Source: an uncultured Bacteroidota bacterium (GTDB lineage Bacteria > Bacteroidota > Bacteroidia > Bacteroidales > SZUA-534). From it: a stretch of DNA of 7,348 nt. The notes beneath the pieces were generated by a model that did no database searches, was not told the origin of the DNA, and saw only the letters and a list, made by a program, of their open reading frames with translations. Below, one piece after another: positions 1-6,574 of this stretch; position 1 is the first letter of the stretch, and every line of letters begins with the position of its first letter. The translations under genes and the position numbers were made by a program. The stretch lies in assembly GCA_937885735.1 (NCBI GenBank), contig CALABN010000258.1:1-7348 (forward strand). Direction: 5' to 3'.

Positions 1-873
1 TTCATAAAGGCCGCCGAGGCCTGCGGAATAACTCAGTCGACATTGAGCGCAATGATACGCAAACTTGAGGATGAGCTCGACATAACCATTTTTGACCGCA
101 ACAGCCACCCTGTTTGTCCGACTATGGCAGGCGAGGATGTGATACGGCAGGCCAGAATAGTGCTGTTCCATTCGGCACAGCTCCAGGAACTGTCGAGCAG
201 GGAACGAAATCAGGCGTCAGGCAACATAAAGATGGGGGTGACGCCGACCATGGCGCCTTACATCTTGCCTAAATTGTTCAGTTACATAAACAAAGTGCCC
301 GAAGTGACAATGACTGCCAGCGAACTGTACCGCGACAACATTGTGGCGAAACTCAAGAATGCCGAACTGGATATGGCAATAATGTCGTTGCCGCAGCACG
401 ATGACAAGCTGCTTGAGGTTCCGCTCTACAAGGAGAAAATGCTGGCGTTTGTCTCGCCACTCGATCCGTTGTACACGCAGGACACCATCGATTTCGACAC
501 CATGCCACGCAAAAGGCTGTGGGCGCTGAAACACGAAATATGTTTTCAAAAGCAGTTGGAAGGCTTGAGCGAGTACGAGTCGGAGCGAAGCTCGTCGTTC
601 GAGTCGGGAAACGTATGGACATTGCTGCACATAGTAAATGAAAATGAGGGTTTTACACTGATTCCCGAATTGCACATTCCATTGTTGCGCGAGGTTGCCA
701 AGAAGAACGTGCGTCCGTTTGCCGAGCCAGCCCCAGTCCGCAACGTGTCGCTTTTCGTGCGTGCCGACTATGTGCGTGAGAGCCTGATAAACATTGTGGT
801 GGAAGGCATCAAGACTATTATTCCGAAGGAAATGATAGACGAACGGCTGCTTAAATATAAGGTTAAGATTTAG
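1..873 (+). CDS. LysR-family transcriptional regulator, OxyR-like (5' truncated)
   Basis: Frame 1 is open from the first base to the TAG at 871-873, giving 290 residues; the internal TTG at 43 is not a real start, because the upstream codons encode the first half of the helix-turn-helix. Residues 1-35 (FIKAAEACGITQSTLSAMIR, then KLEDELDITIFDR) are the winged HTH of LysR proteins. From about residue 75 a periplasmic-binding-protein-like effector domain follows (GVTPTMAPYILPKL, VPLYKEKMLAFVSP, NENEGFTLIPEL). Aligned by eye to E. coli OxyR, about 17 N-terminal residues are missing. Thr83 falls at the position of the peroxide-site Thr100, and Cys181 (HEICF) at the peroxidatic Cys199. Nine residues on, where OxyR has the resolving Cys208, this protein has Ser190. 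OxyR proteins are cytoplasmic tetramers that activate peroxide-defence genes. The family call is firm; OxyR function is an inference, weakened by the missing cysteine. It could be an OxyR paralogue with another ligand. Confidence 0.88.
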   Translation, partial: FIKAAEACGITQSTLSAMIRKLEDELDITIFDRNSHPVCPTMAGEDVIRQARIVLFHSAQLQELSSRERNQASGNIKMGVTPTMAPYILPKLFSYINKVPEVTMTASELYRDNIVAKLKNAELDMAIMSLPQHDDKLLEVPLYKEKMLAFVSPLDPLYTQDTIDFDTMPRKRLWALKHEICFQKQLEGLSEYESERSSSFESGNVWTLLHIVNENEGFTLIPELHIPLLREVAKKNVRPFAEPAPVRNVSLFVRADYVRESLINIVVEGIKTIIPKEMIDERLLKYKVKI

Positions 874-1188
874 GACGTTTGGAATGCGTGTCTGGATTTA
901 ATTTTAGACTTTGATAATTTTAAAACAAAATTACTGTGACTGGTAAAAAATCACATGTATATAAGTGTTGTTAATTAGTTTTATGTAATGGTTAATTACA
1001 AATGGGCTTGTTTTTAGTGATAGAAACAATTATTCAACTTTCGCAAGTTTCCGAATCGTGTTGATTATTTGATTTTAGTAAAAGTTTTAGTTCGGATTTC
1101 GAGGAGCGAAGCGACAATCCCTTAAAATGCTTCAAAAAGCGAGGAACTCGAGCGTAGTTTTGTAATGATTTTCGTTACGGATTTTAAA

Positions 1189-1303
1189 ATCTTAAACTAT
1201 AATCCTTACCAAAATGCGCAGCAGTACGCTGCTTTTATAGACGATTATTTTGAATGATCGCCCTTACGGGTTCGACATCTTAACTATAATCTTAAACCAA
1301 AAT
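1189..1303 (+). repeat. Near-identical direct repeat, two 27-base copies
   Basis: Copies at 1189-1215 and 1277-1303 share ATCTTA(A)ACTATAATC, a TTA core and CCAAAAT, and differ only by short A/C insertions or deletions (one A after ATCTT, one C, and two A before CCAAAAT). They lie 88 bases apart in non-coding DNA. Their function is unknown; they look like decayed copies of a family of short intergenic repeats. Confidence 0.55.
1218..1236 (+). terminator. Weak hairpin with T-run, possible terminator of the LysR gene
   Basis: GCAGC (1218-1222) can pair with GCTGC (1228-1232) around a five-base loop, and four T follow directly. The stem is short and lies about 345 bases beyond the regulator's stop codon, so this is only a candidate. 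Confidence 0.25.
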
Positions 1304-1341
1304 CTTATAAAACGACTTGCGAAACTTGAGTCAGTAATAAT

Positions 1342-1380
1342 AAAATCTGCGATAATCTGTAAAATCTTGTGTCATCTGCG
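1342..1380 (+). repeat. Degenerate tandem AATCTG-type repeats
   Basis: AAATCTGCG, TAATCTGT, AAATCTTGTG and CATCTGCG follow one another at spacings of roughly 9 to 11 bases. Short ATCTGTG/ATCTGCG tandem phrases like this occur in non-coding DNA of several bacterial phyla. No function can be read from the sequence. Confidence 0.4.
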
Positions 1381-1417
1381 TCCTAAACGCGTTAGCGGAC
1401 ACTAATGAAACAAAATG

Positions 1418-1456
1418 AAAACGCCACAACCAGCATATTGCCGATTGTAGCGTTTT
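1418..1456 (-). terminator. Intrinsic terminator of the xylanase/esterase gene
   Basis: AAAACGCCACAA (1418-1429) and TTGTAGCGTTTT (1445-1456) form a 12-base-pair stem around a 15-base loop. Read leftward, the one non-Watson-Crick position is a U-G wobble, so the stem is continuous, and it ends in TTTT about 20 bases beyond the xylanase stop. Read rightward the same position is a C-A mismatch, but six T follow, so the element may also stop transcripts from the LysR side. Confidence 0.7.
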
Positions 1457-1476
1457 TTATATCGTGTTCAGACTAA

Positions 1477-3672
1477 TTACTTGAACAGTTGTTGTGCCAT
1501 GTGGTACAAGCTACGGCGCCATGTCAGGAACTCGTGAGCTGTGCCTTCCGATACAAAGCCGAGAACATTGTAGCCGGCAGCCTTCATATCTTCAGTAGCC
1601 TTGTTGATGGCATCTGGCGATTCCTTGCTGCCGCAACTCATGAACAGGAATTTTACAGCCTTGTTGTTCTCGAAGTCGGTAGGAGCAAATTGGCCACCGC
1701 TCAACAAACCGAATGAAGCGAATGTGTCAACCTTGCGGCCAGAGATGAGTTTTGTCTCCATGCCACCCATTGAAAGGCCTGCCAAAGCACGGTTGTCTCT
1801 GTCTGTCAATGTCTTGAAGTGAGCATCAACGTATGGTATGAGTTCGTCGCAAAGCAAAGTCTCGAATTCCTTTGCTGTGAATTGGCCGAAACCGCTGCCA
1901 AACTTGATGTCGTTTGTCAGACCGTAAGCGTTTACAATGATGAATGGCTTGCATTTTCCTTCAGCAATAAGGTTATCCATGATCAGGTTCTCGTGACCTT
2001 GGTTCGACCATGCAGTCTCGTCTTCACCCCAGCCGTGTTGCAGGTAAAGGACAGGGAACTTCTCTTTTGGATTCACGCCGTAGGTAGGAGGAGTGTAAAC
2101 AAATGCACGTTGGAACTTCTTTGTGCTTTCTGACCAGAACAGGATTTGTTGTACGTTGCCGTGAGGAACGTTCTTTTCTGCATAGAAATCAGCGTCGTGT
2201 GCAGGTATTTCGATACCGCTTTCCCAACGTACCGAGCCATAGTAGTTCTTTGCACCTGGGTCGTTAACGACGCCACCGTCGATGGTTAGGTGATAATAGT
2301 GGAAACCTTCGTCCATTGGGCCTTCGGTTGTGCCTTCCCAAACACCGTCCTTGTTCTTCTTAAGCACTGTAGCGCCTACACCGCCCATGTTGCCGCCAAG
2401 GCCAAGGCTTACGATAACTGATTTGGCTTGTGGTGCAACTACGCGGAAACGAGCATAGCCTTGAGAGTTGACCATTGGGTATTCCTGGCCTGGTTGGTTC
2501 AATTCAGATGGCTTGAAGTCTTCCTTGATTTCAGCACTGTCAAGAGCTGCGTTGAAGTTCTTTACAACTCTGTATGAAGATTTGCGCTTGCCGTCCTTGT
2601 CGAACAACAAAGGATAGTTGTTTACACCTACCCAAGAGTCGCGGTCGCTAACATTCCAGAATGTAACAACGTCGATAACGTCTTTGTGGGCACGCAAAAC
2701 GCGGAACAATTGTGAATATTGGTTATCGTGCAGTGTGCGTACAAATGGCTCGATGGTTACACCCTCGTTGCGGCTGAATTGAAGTCCGCCACCCATTTCC
2801 TCGTTGGCGCGAACATCAAGTTCAGTGAATTGAATATGGTCAACGATAGTTGCATATTTCTCGATTGCGGCGGCAATGTCTTCCATTGAAGGGCCATATA
2901 CATTGTAGTGGCCTTGCATGCCGATACCGTCGATAGGAACGCCAGCATCTTTCATCTTCTTAACCATGTCGAAGATGCGGTCGCGCTTGTCAGGATTGGC
3001 TGCATTGTAGTCGTTGTAGAACAATTGTGCATTTGGGTCGGCCTCACGTGCAAATTCGAATGCCTTTGCAATGAACTCGTCGCCGCAAAGTTTGAACAAT
3101 TGTGATTGACGATATGGGCTTGCAGGTTGGAATCCCTTGCCAGGAACGAATTGTGGACGAGCGTCGTCGGCCATTGCCTCGTTTACGACATCCCAGCAGT
3201 AAACAACGTCCTTGTAACGGTTTACTACAGTGGTGATATGGTTTTTCAAACGCTCGTAGAATACTTCCTTGCTGACTTCCTTGCCTTTTTTGTCATAGAA
3301 CATCCAAGTGGCGAATTGTGAGTGCCATACAAGGCAGTGACCACGCATCTTCAGGCCATTTGCACGGCAGAAGTTTGCGATGCTGTCGGCGTTAGCCCAG
3401 TTCCATTCGCCTTCACGTGGCTGAAGCGAACCTGGTTTCATGTCGTTTTCAGCAGTAATGCTGTTGTACTCTTTCAGAATCATATCCTTTTCGGCCTGAT
3501 TCGACATGTTGCGCATATTTACTGCGACACCAACCTTGAAATAGTCTTTGTAGGCGTCTTTCAAGCCTGTTGGGTCTTCTGGTTCAGGACGTGGACCCCA
3601 TTGTGCCATTGCTGAACCTACACTCATTGCCAATGCAAGAGTGCATAAGTTTTTAATTAGTGGTTTTTGCAT
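1477..3672 (-). CDS. Secreted bifunctional GH10 endo-xylanase / CE1 feruloyl esterase
   Basis: The protein has 731 residues. A Sec signal peptide covers residues 1-23 (cleavage AMA|Q) with no lipobox, so it should reach the periplasm or beyond. Residues about 37-375 are a GH10 barrel: acid/base Glu165 in WDVVNE, nucleophile Glu284 in FTELDV, and HCLVWHSQ at 112-119; the spacing leaves no room for a carbohydrate-binding module inserted in the barrel. Residues about 392-495 form a beta-sandwich of the type preceding esterases (E-set/CBM48-like). Residues about 500-731 are a CE1 alpha/beta hydrolase with Ser634 in GLSMGG and His713 in TAHEF; the acid is probably Glu684. Domain order and length match the P. 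ruminicola Xyn10D-Fae1A family, which hydrolyses xylan and frees ferulate from arabinoxylan. The gene has its own promoter candidate and terminator, so it is probably monocistronic. No frameshift is seen. Confidence 0.95.
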   Translation of the reverse strand: MQKPLIKNLCTLALAMSVGSAMAQWGPRPEPEDPTGLKDAYKDYFKVGVAVNMRNMSNQAEKDMILKEYNSITAENDMKPGSLQPREGEWNWANADSIANFCRANGLKMRGHCLVWHSQFATWMFYDKKGKEVSKEVFYERLKNHITTVVNRYKDVVYCWDVVNEAMADDARPQFVPGKGFQPASPYRQSQLFKLCGDEFIAKAFEFAREADPNAQLFYNDYNAANPDKRDRIFDMVKKMKDAGVPIDGIGMQGHYNVYGPSMEDIAAAIEKYATIVDHIQFTELDVRANEEMGGGLQFSRNEGVTIEPFVRTLHDNQYSQLFRVLRAHKDVIDVVTFWNVSDRDSWVGVNNYPLLFDKDGKRKSSYRVVKNFNAALDSAEIKEDFKPSELNQPGQEYPMVNSQGYARFRVVAPQAKSVIVSLGLGGNMGGVGATVLKKNKDGVWEGTTEGPMDEGFHYYHLTIDGGVVNDPGAKNYYGSVRWESGIEIPAHDADFYAEKNVPHGNVQQILFWSESTKKFQRAFVYTPPTYGVNPKEKFPVLYLQHGWGEDETAWSNQGHENLIMDNLIAEGKCKPFIIVNAYGLTNDIKFGSGFGQFTAKEFETLLCDELIPYVDAHFKTLTDRDNRALAGLSMGGMETKLISGRKVDTFASFGLLSGGQFAPTDFENNKAVKFLFMSCGSKESPDAINKATEDMKAAGYNVLGFVSEGTAHEFLTWRRSLYHMAQQLFK

Positions 3673-3709
3673 AGTTATTACTATTTTAAATTAGTGAATT
3701 CAATCGTGA

Positions 3710-3740
3710 CAAAACTAAAATGATTTTGCACTTATGAAAA
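3710..3740 (-). promoter_or_regulatory. Bacteroidetes-type promoter of the xylanase gene
   Basis: Read on the minus strand, TAGTTTTG (3717-3710) matches the -7 consensus TAnnTTTG exactly. TTTTC (3740-3736) is one base from the -33 consensus TTTGC, with an 18-base spacer. This gives a leader of about 30 bases before the ATG at 3672. The leader is A/T-rich and has no Shine-Dalgarno sequence, as is usual in Bacteroidetes. The -33 match is only approximate. Confidence 0.5.
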
Positions 3741-3840
3741 ATAATTGTCGCTTAAATTCGATGATTGACCGTTTTGGCAATATGATTTGGCTTTTTTAGA
3801 CCATAAGTTTTGAACTTGATGCCACCTTTCGGAAACACCT

Positions 3841-4350
3841 TTATAGCACACGCCACACCCGAAGCAGGATGTATCCTTGCCCAAAACCTGTGTCGCAGAT
3901 GAATACGGAATTGTTCAGCCAATCGTACTTGCTGTCGTTTGGAGCCTCAAACTTAGGCGACGTGCGGAAGTAGAAGTTTGGTGAGCCGTCGGCATTTTTG
4001 CCTGTGACAATCAGGCCGCAGTTGCGCACGTGAATGTAAACGTCGTCGTCGGTCTTGATTGAGTATATTGCCTCAATCTCGTTGCGCCCTTTGGCATTGT
4101 CAACTAACTGATAGTCGGCACCGCCATTCAAAATTGTTCCCTTGATGTTCGGGCCTTCAAATGTGCCGCCAACAATAGGGATGATGACGCGTGAACCATG
4201 CGATGTCTGTCCTACGGTGTAGGCTGGGTCGCATTTCACCTTTAGTTCAAATGCAAATTCAAGGCCTGGTGCCTTGGGCTGTTCCTGGGCATTTGCCAAC
4301 ATTGATGCCGCCATAAGAACGGCAACCGTAACAATGTGTCTTGCTTTCAT
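3841..4350 (-). CDS. Secreted DUF3237 family protein
   Basis: The protein has 169 residues, of which 1-21 are a signal peptide (MKARHIV..., cleavage ANA|Q), so the mature protein is exported. Residues 28-169 carry the DUF3237 pattern: PGLEFAFE, VGQTSHGSRVIIPI at 46-59, GGTFEGPNIKG at 61-71, GGADYQ at 76-81, and a closing LLRVWRV strand. Members are small beta-barrel-like proteins of about 150 residues with no assigned reaction. It lies 116 bases downstream of the flavoprotein gene and 168 bases upstream of the xylanase, on the same strand. The gaps and the separate xylanase promoter candidate argue against one tight operon. The ATG at 4350 is chosen because it gives a complete signal peptide. 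No catalytic residues can be named. Confidence 0.85.
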   Translation of the reverse strand: MKARHIVTVAVLMAASMLANAQEQPKAPGLEFAFELKVKCDPAYTVGQTSHGSRVIIPIVGGTFEGPNIKGTILNGGADYQLVDNAKGRNEIEAIYSIKTDDDVYIHVRNCGLIVTGKNADGSPNFYFRTSPKFEAPNDSKYDWLNNSVFICDTGFGQGYILLRVWRVL

Positions 4351-4385
4351 TATTATCTGTTTTAAAATTAATTAGCCAATGTGTC

Positions 4386-4401
4386 TTGTTTTGACAAACA
4401 A
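4386..4401. promoter_or_regulatory. Operator-like inverted repeat upstream of the DUF3237 gene
   Basis: TTGTTT-TGAC-AAACAA is a perfect 6+4+6 dyad placed 36 bases before the DUF3237 start, where a repressor or activator site could sit. It overlaps the second copy of a 12-base direct repeat, CAATGTGTCTTG (4332-4343, inside the start of the coding region, and 4377-4388). Nothing identifies a cognate regulator. Confidence 0.3.
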
Positions 4402-4466
4402 CGTAGCAATTTAGCAAAATAGTTTTTGTCTATTTTCCAATCCCCATTTATTTGTCAACTCAACAT

Positions 4467-5048
4467 TCAAGATTGTTGGGTTAATTTGGTGGCAATCTTT
4501 CGGCATTTGTCCTTTTCTCGTTCCGAAAGGGCAGTGTCATTACGCGTATTTCCCTTCTCAAGGGTGGCAACTATGTCGAATCCGCTGTAACGGCATATCT
4601 CCTTGAGTGCCTTTATGGCGCCACGCGACTGATTGAACCATACGCTGAAAGGCCACGGCGTGGTGCAGGTGCTTACAAGCACGCATTTCTTTCCTTTCAT
4701 TAGCGGTTCGGGGAATCGGGGAGTGTCGCGCATCAACCCATAGACCATACGGTCGAAAAGTAGTTTCAGTTGGCCTGGTATGTTGCCCCAATAGCACGGC
4801 GAACCAATGATTATGGCATCCGCCGATGCAATCTTCTTAAGCAAGCGTTGGCTGTCGTCTTCTGGCAGTACACACTGGTTCTTTGTACGGCAGGCCATAC
4901 AGCCAATGCAAGGTTTTGCCACTAGGTCGTTTGCCTGCACGGTTTCAACGTTTGCGCCTTGCGATTCAGCCACTTCACGCATTATCCCGAGCATCTGCGA
5001 AATCAGTCCCTGACGTCGCGGACTGCCATTTATTATCAGTATGTTCAT
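4467..5048 (-). CDS. Flavodoxin-fold NAD(P)H-dependent reductase with iron-sulfur flavoprotein cysteine motif
   Basis: The protein has 193 residues and no signal peptide, so it is cytoplasmic. MNILIINGSPR (1-11) is the first strand and phosphate-binding loop of the NADPH-dependent FMN reductase family. GSPCYWGNIPGQLKLLFDR (81-99) is the second flavin-binding segment. Between them Cys47, Cys50, Cys53 and Cys59 form CxxCxxCx5C, the compact motif that binds a 4Fe-4S cluster in archaeal iron-sulfur flavoproteins. Many bacterial relatives share it, so it is not diagnostic alone. The likely role is electron transfer from reduced pyridine nucleotide or ferredoxin through FMN to a quinone, oxygen species or other acceptor; the substrate is unknown. 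The DUF4419 stop lies 28 bases upstream on the same strand, so cotranscription is possible. The GC content matches the xylanase rather than the AT-rich DUF4419 gene. Confidence 0.85.
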   Translation of the reverse strand: MNILIINGSPRRQGLISQMLGIMREVAESQGANVETVQANDLVAKPCIGCMACRTKNQCVLPEDDSQRLLKKIASADAIIIGSPCYWGNIPGQLKLLFDRMVYGLMRDTPRFPEPLMKGKKCVLVSTCTTPWPFSVWFNQSRGAIKALKEICRYSGFDIVATLEKGNTRNDTALSEREKDKCRKIATKLTQQS

Positions 5049-5076
5049 TAGTGCATTTTTTTATTGAAAGAATGAA

Positions 5077-6507
5077 CTAAAAATCCTTATTGATATAGAT
5101 ATTTATATCAGGGTAAAACGACTTTATCTTTTCTGTTTCTTCGTCTGTGATTGCCCCTTTAATATCAAGATGTTTTATATCAATGTCTTTCATCCATTCA
5201 GGGAAAAATACATTTTTGGTAAATTTTACTTTTAAACTTTCTATGCTTTTATATAGCCTAAAATCTTCTGGAATACTATCTATCGTTATTCTTCCCCAAT
5301 CATTAATATTTTCCGAATCATCGATTTCAACAATGATATTATCATTATTATCTGAAATAATATTATCATCAATCATTCCAAATTTCCAATCATTTATTTT
5401 AGCAATGATGTTATCAGAATCTTCCAAAAACCAACCTATTTGAGGTGTAAGTGCATAATTGAAACTATCTTGCACCGCGCCAATAAAGCCTGCGCTTAAT
5501 AACAGATTCTTTTCTACAATAGTATCCTCATACATTGCTTTTAATTTAATTTCAACAGTAACCATTTCATTAGGCAAGACAGATTCGTCTTTAATTGTCT
5601 CACTAATCTTGTTGCCATCTTTGTCGTATGGAAAAAAATTGACAAACCAACCATCAGCGTATGCTGGTTTTGGAAACAATGTTCTTTTGCATCCTGTACC
5701 ACTATGATATTTATAAATGTTTTTCCAGAATTTTTTATCTATATCATTTTGAGATGCTCTGACAAATTGTTCCAATATAGGTACCAATCTGTTTGTCCAC
5801 CATTCTAAATTATATTTTGATAGTTTCTTTGTTTTCTCAATAACTTTCAACCAATCATCTGTGGTTCCTAACAGAGTTATTTCTGGAATACCGCAAGCAG
5901 CAATAAACACTTCATATTCAAAATAGTTTTCCATTGCTTTCATTATTGCAATTTCTGATGCAATTCTTTCTGTTGAAGTTGTTGTGGAAAAGTCGGCAGT
6001 CAATGTGTTCATCAATTCATCGCCTGTATATTCTGCTATCATAGGCGGAAATCTTTGAATAATGCTGTCCCAATTCTGAATCAGCATATTATCAACTACA
6101 CTTAATGCCGGGTCGCCAGTTACGTTTATCTGTAAATTCTTTTTCCCTTCAAAATCGACGAACATATGTCTCAATTCATTGTGATTGGAATTGACGTGGC
6201 TGGCAAAACCTTGTTCTATTAGCAGCCAAATCATATCTGGCGACAAAACCAATGGGCGATGATCAAAGTATGACCGACTAACTGCCTCATAAAAAGAATG
6301 AAATCCATATTCGCCAATTGCCATATTTTGGGGCATTTCGCTACAAGCAATCAATTTTTTGTCTTTAATAACTTCATAATCTGAATAGGAAATGCTACTT
6401 AATGGCCCTTTGGGAGGAGTTAGGTCCTCAATTTTAAAAGTCACACCATTTTGTGCAAAAGTTATAATGGCTGAAATGCACAATGCAAAAGTGAATGGTA
6501 TCTTCAT
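5077..6507 (-). CDS. Secreted DUF4419 domain protein with Asp/Asn-rich insert
   Basis: The protein has 476 residues. Residues 1-18 are a signal peptide (cleavage TFA|QN). Residues about 68-360 carry the DUF4419 hallmark HRPLVLSPDMIWLLIEQGFA (83-102), then HVNSNHNELRHMFVDFEGKK (104-123), GWFVNFFPYDKDG (286-298) and LLLSAGFIGAVQD (335-347). The family occurs in bacteria and fungi with no known reaction. Residues 363-406 are rich in Asp, Asn and Ile (DNIISDNNDNIIVEIDDSEN), and 415-476 resemble a leucine-rich-repeat-like tail (SLKVKF, HLDIKG, ITDEETEKIKSFYPDINI). The DNA is about one third GC in sampled lines, and about 18% in the insert, well below its leftward neighbours; this suggests separate acquisition. 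It diverges from the 75-residue gene across a 67-base spacer. The start is fixed by the signal peptide; upstream is A/T-rich without a Shine-Dalgarno sequence. Confidence 0.85.
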   Translation of the reverse strand: MKIPFTFALCISAIITFAQNGVTFKIEDLTPPKGPLSSISYSDYEVIKDKKLIACSEMPQNMAIGEYGFHSFYEAVSRSYFDHRPLVLSPDMIWLLIEQGFASHVNSNHNELRHMFVDFEGKKNLQINVTGDPALSVVDNMLIQNWDSIIQRFPPMIAEYTGDELMNTLTADFSTTTSTERIASEIAIMKAMENYFEYEVFIAACGIPEITLLGTTDDWLKVIEKTKKLSKYNLEWWTNRLVPILEQFVRASQNDIDKKFWKNIYKYHSGTGCKRTLFPKPAYADGWFVNFFPYDKDGNKISETIKDESVLPNEMVTVEIKLKAMYEDTIVEKNLLLSAGFIGAVQDSFNYALTPQIGWFLEDSDNIIAKINDWKFGMIDDNIISDNNDNIIVEIDDSENINDWGRITIDSIPEDFRLYKSIESLKVKFTKNVFFPEWMKDIDIKHLDIKGAITDEETEKIKSFYPDINIYINKDF

Positions 6508-6512
6508 AATAA

Positions 6513-6520
6513 TAGGTTTG
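6513..6520 (+). promoter_or_regulatory. Candidate -7 box for the 75-residue gene
   Basis: TAGGTTTG matches TAnnTTTG exactly and lies 54 bases before the ATG at 6575. No convincing -33 element is seen at the expected distance, and one 8-mer of this degeneracy can arise by chance. If real, the palindrome at 6542-6563 lies in the 5' leader. Confidence 0.3.
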
Positions 6521-6541
6521 GTTTAAAAAACACATATTTGG

Positions 6542-6563
6542 ATTTTCAGTTATAACTGAAAAT
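6542..6563. promoter_or_regulatory. Perfect 22-base palindrome in a divergent spacer
   Basis: The half-site ATTTTCAGTTA is followed directly by its exact reverse complement, 11 bases a side with no mismatch. It sits between the DUF4419 start (34 bases away) and the start of the cysteine-rich protein (11 bases away). This is the position expected of a dimeric regulator's operator acting on both genes. As RNA it would form a hairpin of about nine pairs. It has no T-run, so it is unlikely to be a terminator. Confidence 0.5.
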
Positions 6564-6574
6564 TCTATACAAAA

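Larger units (their letters stand above)
1035..1328. repeat. Imperfect inverted repeat pair enclosing 294 bases
   Basis: CAACTTTCGCAAGT at 1035-1048 and ACTTGCGAAACTTG at 1315-1328 are reverse complements at 13 of 14 positions. The left copy also contains a small hairpin of its own (AACTT, TCGC, AAGTT). No target-site duplication is evident outside the arms and there is no transposase. It may be a small non-autonomous element or a chance pairing in AT-rich DNA. Confidence 0.35.
874..1417. other. Non-coding intergenic stretch with degenerate repeats
   Basis: About 540 bases between the regulator stop and the terminator beyond the xylanase gene. All frames are broken by frequent stops and I see no tRNA or recognisable RNA gene. 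It is AT-rich with scattered phrases such as GAGCGAAGCGA, CCCTTACGGG and AAACGCGTTAGCG. It contains a direct repeat pair, an inverted repeat pair and an ATCTG-rich stretch, listed separately. The two flanking genes converge on it, so the regulator's transcript must end somewhere here. Confidence 0.7.

Noticed and set aside
217..743. Leftward open frames inside the LysR gene (including 89 and 152 codons)
   Set aside because: They are antisense to a clear LysR protein, have no domain-like sequence and no start context; the biased composition of the real gene keeps them open.
1189..1303. Direct repeats considered as a CRISPR array
   Set aside because: There are only two imperfect copies with an irregular interval, no third repeat and no cas gene.
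1489..3615. Rightward open frames of 65-104 codons opposite the xylanase
   Set aside because: They lie wholly within a complete 731-residue enzyme with intact catalytic motifs and read as antisense shadows.
4457..4482. Hairpin AACTCAACA / TGTTGGGTT at the end of the flavoprotein gene, considered as a terminator
   Set aside because: Read in the gene's direction it has a C-A mismatch, overlaps the last codons and is not followed by a T-run.
5147..5707. Rightward frames opposite the DUF4419 gene
   Set aside because: They are rich in Ile, Leu and Ser as expected for the complement of Asp/Asn-rich AT-rich coding DNA; the DUF4419 motifs show which strand is coding.
1477..6507. All four leftward genes considered as one operon
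   Set aside because: Gaps of 116 and 168 bases, a separate promoter candidate before the xylanase and a sharp composition change make a single unit unlikely; only the DUF4419-flavoprotein pair (28-base gap) could be cotranscribed.
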